Of a DNA stretch of 36,283 nt, positions 1-9,869 are shown piece after piece. The stretch comes from an uncultured Saprospiraceae bacterium (GTDB lineage Bacteria > Bacteroidota > Bacteroidia > Chitinophagales > Saprospiraceae): the NCBI GenBank assembly GCA_937959375.1, contig CALGLS010000016.1:1-36283 (forward strand), given 5' to 3'. The notes under the pieces are model-generated. The model saw only the letters and a list, made by a program, of their open reading frames with translations, was not told where the DNA came from and did not search any database. Positions within the stretch are counted from its first letter, which is position 1. Every line of letters starts with the position of its first letter. Made by a program: the position numbers and the translations under genes.

Positions 1-76
1 GTTGAATTCTGAATTTTGAATCGCTGATTTTTGCCTTCTACCGTGTTAAGGGGAAAATCAAAATTCCGAATTCAAC
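1..76. repeat. Inverted repeat (19-bp arms)
   Basis: GTTGAATTCTGAATTTTGA (1-19) vs TCAAAATTCCGAATTCAAC (58-76), one mismatch. Confidence 0.75.
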
Positions 77-226
77 GATTCATTATTATCCTTCTTTTAC
101 CCCGAATGAGCATTTAAAATAGACTTATGTATATACAGTAGGCTGACCAGACGGGCATTTTACATTTAGACCCTGTTCCGAATGCCAAACTCAATTAACG
201 GTCAGCCTGTTCCGGCTTCGGTCTCC

Positions 227-2167
227 TTAATCCCTCACCAGATTTAATTTCTGATTAGCAATTAGTGCATTTTTATCATTCACTGTCAGGTAATAAATTC
301 CAGCATTTAGCCCTAAGCTTGACAGATCAATAAATGACTCTCTTTCATTTCTAGCATCAATTTCTGTAATAAAAACTTGCTTACCGGTTGTATTGGTAAT
401 AATCATCTGAATACTTTCTTTCCCAAAATCTCCTATCCATCTAACATTAATTCCGCGACTAGCGACTACCGGATTTGGGAAAACATTAATTTTTGCTTCT
501 TCCATTTTGATTATCGCTGTTACTATTTTCGAATATTCAAATTGACCGTCAAAGTCAACTTGCTTTAATCGATAATAGTTTTCACCAAAATAAGGTTTAT
601 CATGTTCGTAGGTATAATATTGGATTTCATCAGTAGTTCCATTACCTGTTACATGACCTACAGGAACATAGTCTCTACCGTCCACACTGTGTTCAACAAT
701 AAAGTAATCGTTGTTTAATTCCGTTGCTGTTTCCCAAGTCAAAACGACTGCTTCATTATCTACTACTTGCGACCTAAAGCTCACCAATTCTACTGGTAAT
801 GCCGACGGATTAGGTTGTCTGGTTGACAATTGGAAAGCACCTCCTACATTATCATTAAAAGCATACATTCGAATGTAGATATACTCGTTGGCCAAGTCTG
901 CATCATTGATTTCCAACTTAGCTCCAAATGGATTTTGACTACCAAAATAATTACAAGCAAATTGAGTTAGATTTCCACAAACTCCAGTGTAGGCAGTTAG
1001 TACTGGTTTTACATCGTAGGTTTCATCTACTTTAGTATCAATAACCAACTCTCCATTTGAAGGCACCTGTACATAAAACCAAATGTCTTTACCTGTAAAC
1101 AGTCCACAGGTAGGTTCCGCTCCATCATCTTGCGAGTACTGATTGGTATAAGGCGTGTACCTATCGATGTCTGAGATATCCTTTAACTCAATGGCATCCG
1201 AACAGACATCAAGACGAGGTTCTACAACTAACATATCGAAGGTTCCTCCCCATTTATCATTATCCCCAAAAACTTGAATCATGATGTCTTCTCCAGCTAG
1301 ATCAGCATCGTCAATAATTACTTCTCCTCCAGCATCTCTTGAACCATAATCGCTACACTCATAAAGCGTCATTGCATCATAGTTTTCGCCTTCGACAGTA
1401 TAAACTACAACAACAGGATTAATGGTTCCTGGGTTCGTTTCAACAACCAACTTACCACTCATCGGTACTTCTGATTTAAACCAAAGGTCACCTCCTTTGT
1501 ACTTTCCACATTCAGGGTTATTGTAACCATATGTTTCACTTGTAGATTCAGTACTAAAAGTTTGAAACTCGAATGTACATTGCTTATCACTCAATTTTAA
1601 TGCTGAGGAAGGGCCATCGTTAGGCGGTGCAACATCTTCAAGAATAGAGGCCCTTATTTGAAACTCTCCTCCTACGTTAGATCCATACCTAAACACTCGA
1701 ACATAAATATATTCTCCAGCAAGATCTATATCCTGAATTCGAATTAGACTATTTATATTCCCTTCTTGAAGACCTATTTCTGAACAAACATATTCTGTCA
1801 AATTACTAGGAGTTCCTGTGTAAGCAGACATCACTACTTTAGGATTTGTATTAGTTTTAGCTTCAATCTGCATATTCCCAGAAGCTGGTACAATCATTTT
1901 AATCCATACGTCTGCCCCACTATATGAGCCACAAGAAGGAAGTGGTTGCACCAAAGAATTGGAAGCTAACTCATTTGTAAATGTATGCATTTGATTGCTA
2001 AACGCTACAGGAATTTCTATAGCATTTGTTGGATTATCATTAATGGGTTGTGCATAACTAACAGTTGTCGCTAATATAAAAAATAGCGCTAAGCAGATTG
2101 TTTTTTGGATTGCTCCGATGATGTAATAATTGTTTTCTTTTCTAGTATTTGGTTTGGCTTTACTCAT
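227..2167 (-). CDS. Secreted T9SS type A sorting-domain protein, tandem paralog 1 (three internal ~130-aa repeats)
   Basis: ORF 646 aa; hydrophobic signal-like N-terminus ending SYAQP; repeats with D-W-F/K...G(G)xF...; C-terminus 'INVFPNPV...GIYYLTVNDKNALIANQKLNLVRD' typical of Por/T9SS type A sorting domain. Confidence 0.85.
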   Translation of the reverse strand: MSKAKPNTRKENNYYIIGAIQKTICLALFFILATTVSYAQPINDNPTNAIEIPVAFSNQMHTFTNELASNSLVQPLPSCGSYSGADVWIKMIVPASGNMQIEAKTNTNPKVVMSAYTGTPSNLTEYVCSEIGLQEGNINSLIRIQDIDLAGEYIYVRVFRYGSNVGGEFQIRASILEDVAPPNDGPSSALKLSDKQCTFEFQTFSTESTSETYGYNNPECGKYKGGDLWFKSEVPMSGKLVVETNPGTINPVVVVYTVEGENYDAMTLYECSDYGSRDAGGEVIIDDADLAGEDIMIQVFGDNDKWGGTFDMLVVEPRLDVCSDAIELKDISDIDRYTPYTNQYSQDDGAEPTCGLFTGKDIWFYVQVPSNGELVIDTKVDETYDVKPVLTAYTGVCGNLTQFACNYFGSQNPFGAKLEINDADLANEYIYIRMYAFNDNVGGAFQLSTRQPNPSALPVELVSFRSQVVDNEAVVLTWETATELNNDYFIVEHSVDGRDYVPVGHVTGNGTTDEIQYYTYEHDKPYFGENYYRLKQVDFDGQFEYSKIVTAIIKMEEAKINVFPNPVVASRGINVRWIGDFGKESIQMIITNTTGKQVFITEIDARNERESFIDLSSLGLNAGIYYLTVNDKNALIANQKLNLVRD

Positions 2168-2297
2168 AAAAAAATTCTAATTGAATTATTATCGGGGAGT
2201 AACTTTTTGATTACAGGTTAGTAAAGGGGGAAGAAAAAAGAGGGGAAAAATAGTTATCTCACTTAAAGTAAAATGGACTATAGACTTTTACTTCATG

Positions 2298-2344
2298 AGC
2301 CAAAAATATGCCACCTAAGCTATTAGAAATAAAAAGTGTGACAG
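2298..2344 (-). promoter_or_regulatory. Conserved upstream block of paralog 1 with -24/-12-like motif
   Basis: Minus-strand GTGGCATATTTTTGGCT plus upstream CTGTCAC; same block upstream of paralogs 2 and 3. Confidence 0.5.
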
Positions 2345-2480
2345 TTCATCCTCGCTGAAAAGTAAAAAAAGTAACTGCTGCCAAGGGTTTTCATGATTAA
2401 ATAACCTTAAATTTACATTTGTTAAAATTTAGTCCCAGAAAATAAGTAAATGCTCATAACTAAAAAATTGTCTCAAACAA

Positions 2481-2520
2481 AAAAGAGTTAGTAACTCTCC
2501 TACGATTACTAACTCCTTTT
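2481..2520 (-). terminator. Terminator of paralog 2
   Basis: Minus strand GAGTTAGTAA ... TTACTAACTC TTTTTT. Confidence 0.75.
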
Positions 2521-2550
2521 GACAAAAAATTAATTATGTAACTAAAACAT

Positions 2551-4503
2551 TTAATCTCTCACCAGATTCAATTTCTGATTAGCAATCAATGCATTTTTAT
2601 CATTCACTGTCAAGTAATAAATCCCAGCATTTAGCCCTAAGCTTGAAAGATCAATAAACGATTCTCTTTCATTTCGAGCATCAATTTCTGTAACAAATAC
2701 TTGCTTACCTGTTGTATTGGTAATAATCATCTGAATATTTTCTTTTCCAAAATCTCCAATCCACCTAACATTGATTCCGCGACTAGCAACTACCGGATTT
2801 GGGAAAACATTAATTTTTGCTTCTTCCATTTTAATGATTGCTGTTACTATATTCGAGTATTCAAATTGACCATCAAAATCTACTTGCTTTAGTCGGTAAT
2901 AGTTTTCACCAAAATAAGGCTTTACATGCTCGTAAGTATAGTACTGAATCTCATCAGTCGTTCCATTACCTGTTATATGTCCAACTGGAACATAATTTTT
3001 GCCATCCACGCTATGCTCAACAATGAAGTAATCATTGTTCAATTCAGTTGCCGTTTCCCAAGTCAGTATTACTGCTTCGTTATCTACAACCTGTGATCTA
3101 AAACTTACTAGTTCTACTGGTAGTGCAGAAGGATTTGGTTGTCTGGTTGACATTTGAAATACGCCTCCATTAGGATCACTGAAAGCATACATTCTAATGT
3201 AAATGTATTCGTTAGCTAGGTCTGCATCATTGATTGTTAATTTAGATGCGAATGCGTTTCCACTCCCAAATAAGTTACAATCATATTGAGTTAAGTTTCC
3301 ACAGGTTCCAGTAAAAGCTGAAAGTACTGGTTTAACATCGTAGGTAGCATCTACTTTAGAATCGATTACTAATTCTCCGTTTGCAGGTATTTGAACATAA
3401 AACCAAATGTCTTTATCAATGAACCCTCCACAAGTTGGTTCTGTTCCGTTTTGTTCAGCGTATTGATTGGTATAAGGAATATACTTGTCTATTGCTGAAA
3501 TATCTCTTAATTCAATGGCATCAGAACATACATCTAGCCGTGGTTCCATAACAACAATGTCGAAGGTACCTCCCCAATAATTATAATCTGCAAAAACCTG
3601 AATCATAATCTCTGTACCTGCAAGATCTGCATCATCTATAATAATTTCACCTCCTCTGTCTCTTTTCCCATTAATGCTACAACTATATTCTTCCATCGCT
3701 TCATAATCACCAGAAGCAAGATTTTCTTCGTCAATAGAATAAGCTACTACAACAGGATCCATTGAGCCTGGGTTTGTTTCAATCACTAATTTACCACTCA
3801 TCGGTACTTCTGCCCTGAACCAAACATCTCCTCCTTCATAATTACCACAGGATGGTTCATTAAAGCTTTCAGTTTCAGTAGCTGATACCGTTGTAAATGT
3901 TTGAAATGTAAATGTACATCCATCATCATTTAAAACAACGGCATTTGCAGGATTGTTATTTGAAGGTGCTATTCCATCTAAGAAATAGGCTGCCAACTCA
4001 AATTGTCCTCCTATGCTTGATCCATATCTAAATACTCGAACATAGATCTCCTCCCCTCCAATCGTTATATCATTTATTCTTAGAGAACTACTCTCATCAG
4101 TGTTTGATGCATCTTCCGAACAAGCATATTCTGAAAAACTACCTGGGCTACCTGTATAAACCGAAAAAACTACTTTAGGATTTATACTGGTCTTTGTTTT
4201 AATTGCCATGTGCCCAGATGATGGCACCGTCATTTTAAACCATACATCCGCTCCTGCATATGATCCACAAGAAGGAAGTGGCTGAACTAAGGAATTGGTA
4301 GCAAGTTCATTGGTAAACGTAAAGTAAACGTCACTAGGTGATACATCAAAAAGGATTGCTCCAGATGGTTTATCATTAATTGGTTGCGCATAGCTAATAA
4401 CAGTACCTAGAAAAACGAATAACGATAAGGCTATCACTTTTTTTATTGATCCGAGGATCAAAGGTTTTATTATTTTTTTAAAGTTTGGTTTAATTTTAAT
4501 CAT
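2551..4503 (-). CDS. Secreted T9SS type A sorting-domain protein, tandem paralog 2
   Basis: ORF 650 aa, colinear with paralog 1; C-terminal ~190 aa nearly identical to it; signal-like N-terminus. Confidence 0.85.
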   Translation of the reverse strand: MIKIKPNFKKIIKPLILGSIKKVIALSLFVFLGTVISYAQPINDKPSGAILFDVSPSDVYFTFTNELATNSLVQPLPSCGSYAGADVWFKMTVPSSGHMAIKTKTSINPKVVFSVYTGSPGSFSEYACSEDASNTDESSSLRINDITIGGEEIYVRVFRYGSSIGGQFELAAYFLDGIAPSNNNPANAVVLNDDGCTFTFQTFTTVSATETESFNEPSCGNYEGGDVWFRAEVPMSGKLVIETNPGSMDPVVVAYSIDEENLASGDYEAMEEYSCSINGKRDRGGEIIIDDADLAGTEIMIQVFADYNYWGGTFDIVVMEPRLDVCSDAIELRDISAIDKYIPYTNQYAEQNGTEPTCGGFIDKDIWFYVQIPANGELVIDSKVDATYDVKPVLSAFTGTCGNLTQYDCNLFGSGNAFASKLTINDADLANEYIYIRMYAFSDPNGGVFQMSTRQPNPSALPVELVSFRSQVVDNEAVILTWETATELNNDYFIVEHSVDGKNYVPVGHITGNGTTDEIQYYTYEHVKPYFGENYYRLKQVDFDGQFEYSNIVTAIIKMEEAKINVFPNPVVASRGINVRWIGDFGKENIQMIITNTTGKQVFVTEIDARNERESFIDLSSLGLNAGIYYLTVNDKNALIANQKLNLVRD

Positions 4504-4635
4504 GGTGTTTATTATTGGAATACAATCAATGAATAATTGAGGGAAATCAACCAGGGGATTAAATGGAGGATGTAAGAGAGAGGAAAGAACCGGGGGTTTC
4601 CAAAAATGGAATGGTTCGACTTACAATATTTGTCA

Positions 4636-4682
4636 AGCCAAAAATATGCCAAGTTAGTATTAGAAGGCTAAAATCGTGACAG
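4636..4682 (-). promoter_or_regulatory. Conserved upstream block of paralog 2 with -24/-12-like motif
   Basis: Minus-strand TTGGCATATTTTTGGCT plus upstream CTGTCAC. Confidence 0.5.
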
Positions 4683-4820
4683 AAGAAACAGCGAAAAAAA
4701 AATAAAAAGTGAACATTGGTAAGGGTTTTCATCTTCAAATCAAGACAAATGCTTACCTATAAAGTGCTTATAAAACTCACCTAATTTGTGTCGAAAATAA
4801 CTTTATTATCATTTTTTTAC

Positions 4821-4853
4821 AAAAAAAAGTGCTTATGCGACCAAGCATAAGCA
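4821..4853 (-). terminator. Terminator of paralog 3
   Basis: Minus strand GTGCTTATGC ... GCATAAGCAC TTTTTTTT. Confidence 0.82.
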
Positions 4854-4892
4854 CCGTTTATTTTTATTACAAATAAAAAACAAGTCACAATT

Positions 4893-6866
4893 CTAGTCTT
4901 TTAACAAGTTTAATTTTTGATGGGTAATCAATGCATTCTTATCACTAATGGTTAGATAATAATGACCTGCATCTAAATTAAGTTTTGAAAAATCGATATA
5001 TACTTCCCGCTGATTCTTAATGTCAACAGACTGTTTTACAACTTGTCTTCCAACCGAATTGGTTATACTGAGTTGAACGACTTCTTTACCAAAGTCTCCA
5101 TTCCAACGAATGCTAATACCTCCTGTAGCTAATGCGGGATTAGGATACACGTTGATTTTTGACTCTTCCATTTTTATAACACCATGTATCACTCTAGAAT
5201 ATTCATACTGACCATCGAAGTCAACTTGCTTTAGTCGGTAGTAGTTTTCACCAAAGAACGGTTCGTCATGAACAAAGCTATAGGTCTGTCGTTCTGAGGT
5301 CGTCCCCTTTCCTTTAATGTGTGTAACCGGTGTATAATCTTTTCCATCTGTACTATGCTCAACGATAAAGTAATCGTTATTCAACTCAGATGCGGTTTCC
5401 CAATACAAGGCGACTTCTTCATTATTAATCACCTCAGATTTGAAAGCAACCAAATCCACAGGCAATGCTGCAGGCTGCGTGGTTGACATCTCAAAACGGC
5501 CACCTACTGCATCCTCATAAGCGTACATTCTCACATAGATATATTGGTTCGAAAGATCCGAATCATTGATGTCGATTTTTGCTCCAAAAGGATTATCTAG
5601 ACTTCCGAAAAAATCACATGCATACTGAGTAAGATTTCCACAAGACCCTGTATAAGCAGTAAGAACAGGTTTTACACCATAGGTTTCATCTACCTTCGTA
5701 TCTATTACGAGCTTTCCATTTGATGGAACTCGCATGAGAAACCAAATATCTTTTCCATTAAAGACCCCACAGGTAGGCTCAGTTCCATTAACAGTTGCAT
5801 ACTGATTGGTGTAGCCAATATATTTTTCGACGAGTGCAGCATCGGCGAGTTCAATCGCATCTTCACATACATCCTGCTGAGGTTCCACTATTGCTATGTC
5901 AAAAGTCCCCTCTCCTCCTACCTGCGTACTAATAGCTCGAATACGGATGTTTTTCCCAGCTAGATTTAAATCATCAATTATTACTTCTCCTCCAGTATCA
6001 ATCATACCATTTTTGCTAAAGGCATATTCTTCTAATTCTCCACAATTACCTTTATATACAACTATCGCCGGTATAATAGTACCTGGGTTTGTTTCTATAT
6101 TTAGCTTCCCACTAGCTGGCACAGTTGCCATAAACCAAATATCTTTTACATCACAACCTACACATTCCACAGGGATATTTAGATCAGTTGTTGCGGAAGC
6201 ATCTACTGTAGAAAAAGATTGAAAATCAAAGGATCCTTTTTCTGTCGTTAATTCTATCGCCTGACTGCATTTGTCATTTGCAACATTAATTGACTGAAAA
6301 TTATATACGCTAATATCAAAAGTTCCTCCTACTGTTGAACCAAATCGGAATACTCTTATATAAATTTCATCTCCAGCCTCCACATCAGCATCATCCAAAT
6401 TAGGGTTAAGTTTAACACGACTACTAACACCTAAATCAGTTGATGGTGTACTTTTAGAGCATTTGATTTCTTCTAGATTATTGCAATTATTTTTGTAGAT
6501 ACTCACTACTACTTTAGGATTCAAAGTAGTGGCTAAATCAATAGCAATCTTATTTTCGGGCATTACTATTTTAAACCAAACATCCGCTCCTTGGTATTGT
6601 CCACATTCGGGTGCCGATACATTGGATCCAGTTGCTAATTCATTGGTATAGGTCGCATATGTTCGCTCTGACATAACATCTAATGCAATTGCTCCAGAGC
6701 AATCATCATTAATAGGTTGTGCAAAAGCGGTTGAAGTTCCCATCAAAAGAAACACTACAATTAGTGTAATGCTGTGGATTGATTTAATCATCAATTTAGT
6801 GTTTAGGTAACTTTCGTAAAAAGTTAATGCGCCAATGGCTTTTTTGTTCTGAATTGTTTTGCTCAT
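4893..6866 (-). CDS. Secreted T9SS type A sorting-domain protein, tandem paralog 3
   Basis: ORF 657 aa colinear with paralogs 1 and 2 but more diverged; 'INVYPNPALATGGISIRWNGDFGKE...HYYLTISDKNALITHQKLNLLKD' C-terminus. Start could be the internal Met at MIKSIHSI, but the conserved upstream spacing favours 6866. Confidence 0.83.
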   Translation of the reverse strand: MSKTIQNKKAIGALTFYESYLNTKLMIKSIHSITLIVVFLLMGTSTAFAQPINDDCSGAIALDVMSERTYATYTNELATGSNVSAPECGQYQGADVWFKIVMPENKIAIDLATTLNPKVVVSIYKNNCNNLEEIKCSKSTPSTDLGVSSRVKLNPNLDDADVEAGDEIYIRVFRFGSTVGGTFDISVYNFQSINVANDKCSQAIELTTEKGSFDFQSFSTVDASATTDLNIPVECVGCDVKDIWFMATVPASGKLNIETNPGTIIPAIVVYKGNCGELEEYAFSKNGMIDTGGEVIIDDLNLAGKNIRIRAISTQVGGEGTFDIAIVEPQQDVCEDAIELADAALVEKYIGYTNQYATVNGTEPTCGVFNGKDIWFLMRVPSNGKLVIDTKVDETYGVKPVLTAYTGSCGNLTQYACDFFGSLDNPFGAKIDINDSDLSNQYIYVRMYAYEDAVGGRFEMSTTQPAALPVDLVAFKSEVINNEEVALYWETASELNNDYFIVEHSTDGKDYTPVTHIKGKGTTSERQTYSFVHDEPFFGENYYRLKQVDFDGQYEYSRVIHGVIKMEESKINVYPNPALATGGISIRWNGDFGKEVVQLSITNSVGRQVVKQSVDIKNQREVYIDFSKLNLDAGHYYLTISDKNALITHQKLNLLKD

Positions 6867-6991
6867 GATAAATGGTCTTAATTAAAAAAAAACAAGGGGA
6901 GCAAATAAATAGGAGGAGTAATTGTTTGTGGGAGGAGAATAAAACAATCGTGCCATAGAAAATAGCACTAGTGATTTTATACTTTTTAAGT

Positions 6992-7038
6992 AGCGAAAAT
7001 AATGCCAAGCAAGTAGCACATTCCAATAAGTGTGACAT
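6992..7038 (-). promoter_or_regulatory. Conserved upstream block of paralog 3 with -24/-12-like motif
   Basis: Minus-strand TTGGCATTATTTTCGCT plus upstream ATGTCACAC. Confidence 0.48.
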
Positions 7039-7071
7039 GCAAAATAATGCAAAAATCAAATTAGTACCAAT

Positions 7072-7111
7072 AAAAACAGGATGTTCTGATATGGAATCAG
7101 AACATCCTGTT
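7072..7111 (-). terminator. Terminator of the subtilase gene
   Basis: AACAGGATGTTCTGAT ... ATCAGAACATCCTGTT; minus strand followed by TTTTTATT. Confidence 0.8.
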
Positions 7112-7225
7112 ATATGTTAAAATCAATGATTTTTGACGAAAGTGTTCAATGTAGAGAGCCTCTTTGCCTCATACATCTCTGATTTTAGAAGATAGTTAAA
7201 TCTACAGACATCCTATAAAATCTAA

Positions 7226-9091
7226 TTACTTCAAATCTTTAATTGCTCGAATGAAGCCTTTCACGTCTTTTGCTAGCATTCTTTTTTGCAATGCTTGAGC
7301 GTCCGCTTTTCGTGAAAAAGCGCCAACAACTATTTTATAAACGGTACGACCATCTAACTCGTTGATACTTACAATTATCGGTTCACTAAACATATTCTGA
7401 AGCTTTTCAGCTTGAATTAGAACATTTCCATATTCTGCGAAAGCACCAATTTGCACTCCAAAGCCTTTCGCCTCTTGTTTGGCCACATTAAATCTAAAAA
7501 TTCCACGTCCGGTAGAAATCGTATCTCCAACTTCAGGTTCTGGATCTGCCACGCCATCTCTCATTCGAATTGCTTCGGCCACAGCCTTATCTGCGTTGAT
7601 TCGTCCATGACCATATTTTTTAGAATGCCCGTTGACATATTCAGAAGGCGAACCAATTTTATCTGCTGTTTTTGTGATGATTTTTTTAACTTCTGCTGCG
7701 GTCAATTCTGGATTTACCGAAAGGATAAGCGCACAAATTCCAGCTACTAATGGACAAGAACTAGAAGTTCCACCAAAATGTTTGTAGCGATCACCTCTTG
7801 ACTTTCCATCTCGCCAATAGCGAAAATCTCCGGTTTCCCATGACACACCTTCATCCCACCAAGCTCGTGCAGCCGTAATTGGCCAATCACCATTAGAAGG
7901 GGCACAGATGGTTACCTCTCTTCCACGGTTAGAGTAAGACGCGTGTTCATCTTTACTTGTACATGCAGCTACTGCGATAACATCAGGATGTGCAGAATAG
8001 AAACTTACAAAATCAAGATCATCGTTACCAACTGCATATATAATGATGCAACCTTTTCCGTTTCGTCCTTTACGTGCTGCTTTAGAGATGGCCTCTTCTT
8101 TAAGTGGGCTTAGCGCAAATGCTGGATCGGTTGTTCCCCAACTGCAACTAATGATATCAGCTCCATTGTCGATACAGTAATCAAACATTTGTTCTGTTGC
8201 CCGAAGGCTAAAAGATGTACCACTAACAGGCATAAACTTAGCGTTAGGTGCAGCCCCAACAATACCAGTTCCATTACTTGCAGCGACAGCGACACTTGCG
8301 CATGGCGTACCATGTGTAAAGCGAGAATCTCCTTGCTCCAGTTCACTTGAATTGGTCCAAAGATCAAATGGTTTGTGTACTTTATCCTTGAGATCGGGGT
8401 GCGAGAGATCGAATCCGTTATCGACTACTGCCACAACTATTGAAGGCGATCCTAGGTTGCCAAGTCGTTTCCATGCGTCTACTACTTTTGCATCAGCTCC
8501 TCTTTTTATTGGCCAATTCGCATCTATAATATTTCCATTATTTTCAAGGTGCCATTGATGATCTACTAAGGTATCTATAGGTTCATCAAAGTCGTATTCA
8601 TCAACGAAGGTGTCGATATCAGGTTCAGCAACCTTAACTAAAGAAGTATCTTGAAGCCATTGAGCGACTTTAAGTGGGTTAGGGGAATTTTTGGTAACAC
8701 GTGCCACTACCTGCGTATCGCTACGTCGCTCCACTAATTCGAGTTTATACTCATCAAGCGCCAAATGCTGTTCTTCTTTACTCGTTCCATCTTGGAAAAT
8801 GATGTAGATCTCACCAGTGGGAACTAGCGGTCTGCTGCTGGCACCTTCTATATAATAAACATGGGTACCAACGTCAACTTCCTTTTTCTTTCGGACCTCA
8901 TCCAGTTTATTATCTAATGAATTGCTTCCTTTGTCGAGGGTGACAATATTAAATCCGCCAAGATTTTTAAACACTTCTTTCTTGACGTAATTTTTATCTG
9001 CAATTGATTTTTTTGATTTGATACCAACAAAACGGCCACTTTTCTTTAAAGTGACTTCTCCTTTGCCGCTTCTAATTTTAATCTTGCTCAT
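7226..9091 (-). CDS. S8 family (subtilisin-like) serine peptidase with C-terminal SPOR-like domain
   Basis: Catalytic triad motifs VAVVDNGFDLSH (Asp), HGTPCASVA (His), GGTSSSCPLVAG (Ser); C-terminal 'GFGVQIGAFAEYGNV...VYKIVVGAFSRKADAQALQKRM' resembles SPOR. Confidence 0.88.
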   Translation of the reverse strand: MSKIKIRSGKGEVTLKKSGRFVGIKSKKSIADKNYVKKEVFKNLGGFNIVTLDKGSNSLDNKLDEVRKKKEVDVGTHVYYIEGASSRPLVPTGEIYIIFQDGTSKEEQHLALDEYKLELVERRSDTQVVARVTKNSPNPLKVAQWLQDTSLVKVAEPDIDTFVDEYDFDEPIDTLVDHQWHLENNGNIIDANWPIKRGADAKVVDAWKRLGNLGSPSIVVAVVDNGFDLSHPDLKDKVHKPFDLWTNSSELEQGDSRFTHGTPCASVAVAASNGTGIVGAAPNAKFMPVSGTSFSLRATEQMFDYCIDNGADIISCSWGTTDPAFALSPLKEEAISKAARKGRNGKGCIIIYAVGNDDLDFVSFYSAHPDVIAVAACTSKDEHASYSNRGREVTICAPSNGDWPITAARAWWDEGVSWETGDFRYWRDGKSRGDRYKHFGGTSSSCPLVAGICALILSVNPELTAAEVKKIITKTADKIGSPSEYVNGHSKKYGHGRINADKAVAEAIRMRDGVADPEPEVGDTISTGRGIFRFNVAKQEAKGFGVQIGAFAEYGNVLIQAEKLQNMFSEPIIVSINELDGRTVYKIVVGAFSRKADAQALQKRMLAKDVKGFIRAIKDLK

Positions 9092-9296
9092 TGTCTTCTA
9101 TTGTATGAGTTAATTGGGTATAAACATATGCAATATGCTTTTATTACCCATGCAAGATAATAAAGAAACAGTTGTATATCCAAATCAATGAAAATAAAGG
9201 TTTCTATGTATGTTATGTTCATCTTATTTATTTCCTGATGAAAATAAATGTGACAGAAATCATTAAAAAGTTTTTTGCTTTTATATATTAAATAAA

Positions 9297-9327
9297 TTGA
9301 CATATGTGTTTTAAACACTTACATTTG
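9297..9327 (+). promoter_or_regulatory. Bacteroidota housekeeping-type promoter candidate
   Basis: TTG-N20-TACATTTG (matches TTTG/TANNTTTG type) upstream of the 9465 ORF. Confidence 0.5.
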
Positions 9328-9464
9328 TAACCAGAGATGACCGTTTGTACAATTTTGGGATTAGGTTTTAGAAAAAAGAAGTTGTTTAAATAGGTCTCAT
9401 CCATCAAATTTTCGCAAAGCATTTGGTTGCGGAAATGATTGCTTAAAAATCACTGTGAACACTT

Positions 9465-9869
9465 ATGAAACATCAAAACAACTCCGAGCAGCTGTCCCAG
9501 CTGTCTCCTCAACTCATTATTAAGGACGTATATTCTATCATCGATTCTCGTATTCAATACATTGAATATCAAGCACATTGTCGATTGAGGAATAGCATCA
9601 AAAACAGTGTACAAGTATCTACAGCTAAAACAGCTATGGGTTCAAATAGTGATACTTCAACTATGCTTGCGAATAACTTTGATCAAATGCTAAGTTTTGT
9701 AAGTGGCTTAGAAACACCTCTAAAGCTTTTGCAGATATTGAAGACCTGGTTAAGAGAAGATAATCTTGCTTTGATCATGAGTTTGCTTTACAACAATACC
9801 TATCTCAAATACTCAGAGGATCACCTTGAACAAATGCTAAAAGAAGAAAGAGTAGAAATTTTAGCTTAA
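9465..9869 (+). CDS. Hypothetical protein (134 aa)
   Basis: Intact ORF, preceded by a Bacteroidota-type promoter match, co-directional with the histidine kinase. Confidence 0.6.
   Translation: MKHQNNSEQLSQLSPQLIIKDVYSIIDSRIQYIEYQAHCRLRNSIKNSVQVSTAKTAMGSNSDTSTMLANNFDQMLSFVSGLETPLKLLQILKTWLREDNLALIMSLLYNNTYLKYSEDHLEQMLKEERVEILA

Noticed and set aside
377-568. Plus-strand ORFs 377-568 and 2701-2892 with similar 63-aa products
   Set aside because: They are antisense to the conserved C-terminal regions of paralogs 1 and 2; the similarity is the shadow of the paralogous coding sequence.
6796-7059. 87-aa minus-strand ORF upstream of paralog 3
   Set aside because: Overlaps the N-terminus of paralog 3 in another frame and runs through its probable promoter block; no recognisable protein features.
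9088-9318. 76-aa minus-strand ORF
   Set aside because: Lies in the AT-rich intergenic region upstream of the subtilase gene, with no supporting motif; probably spurious.
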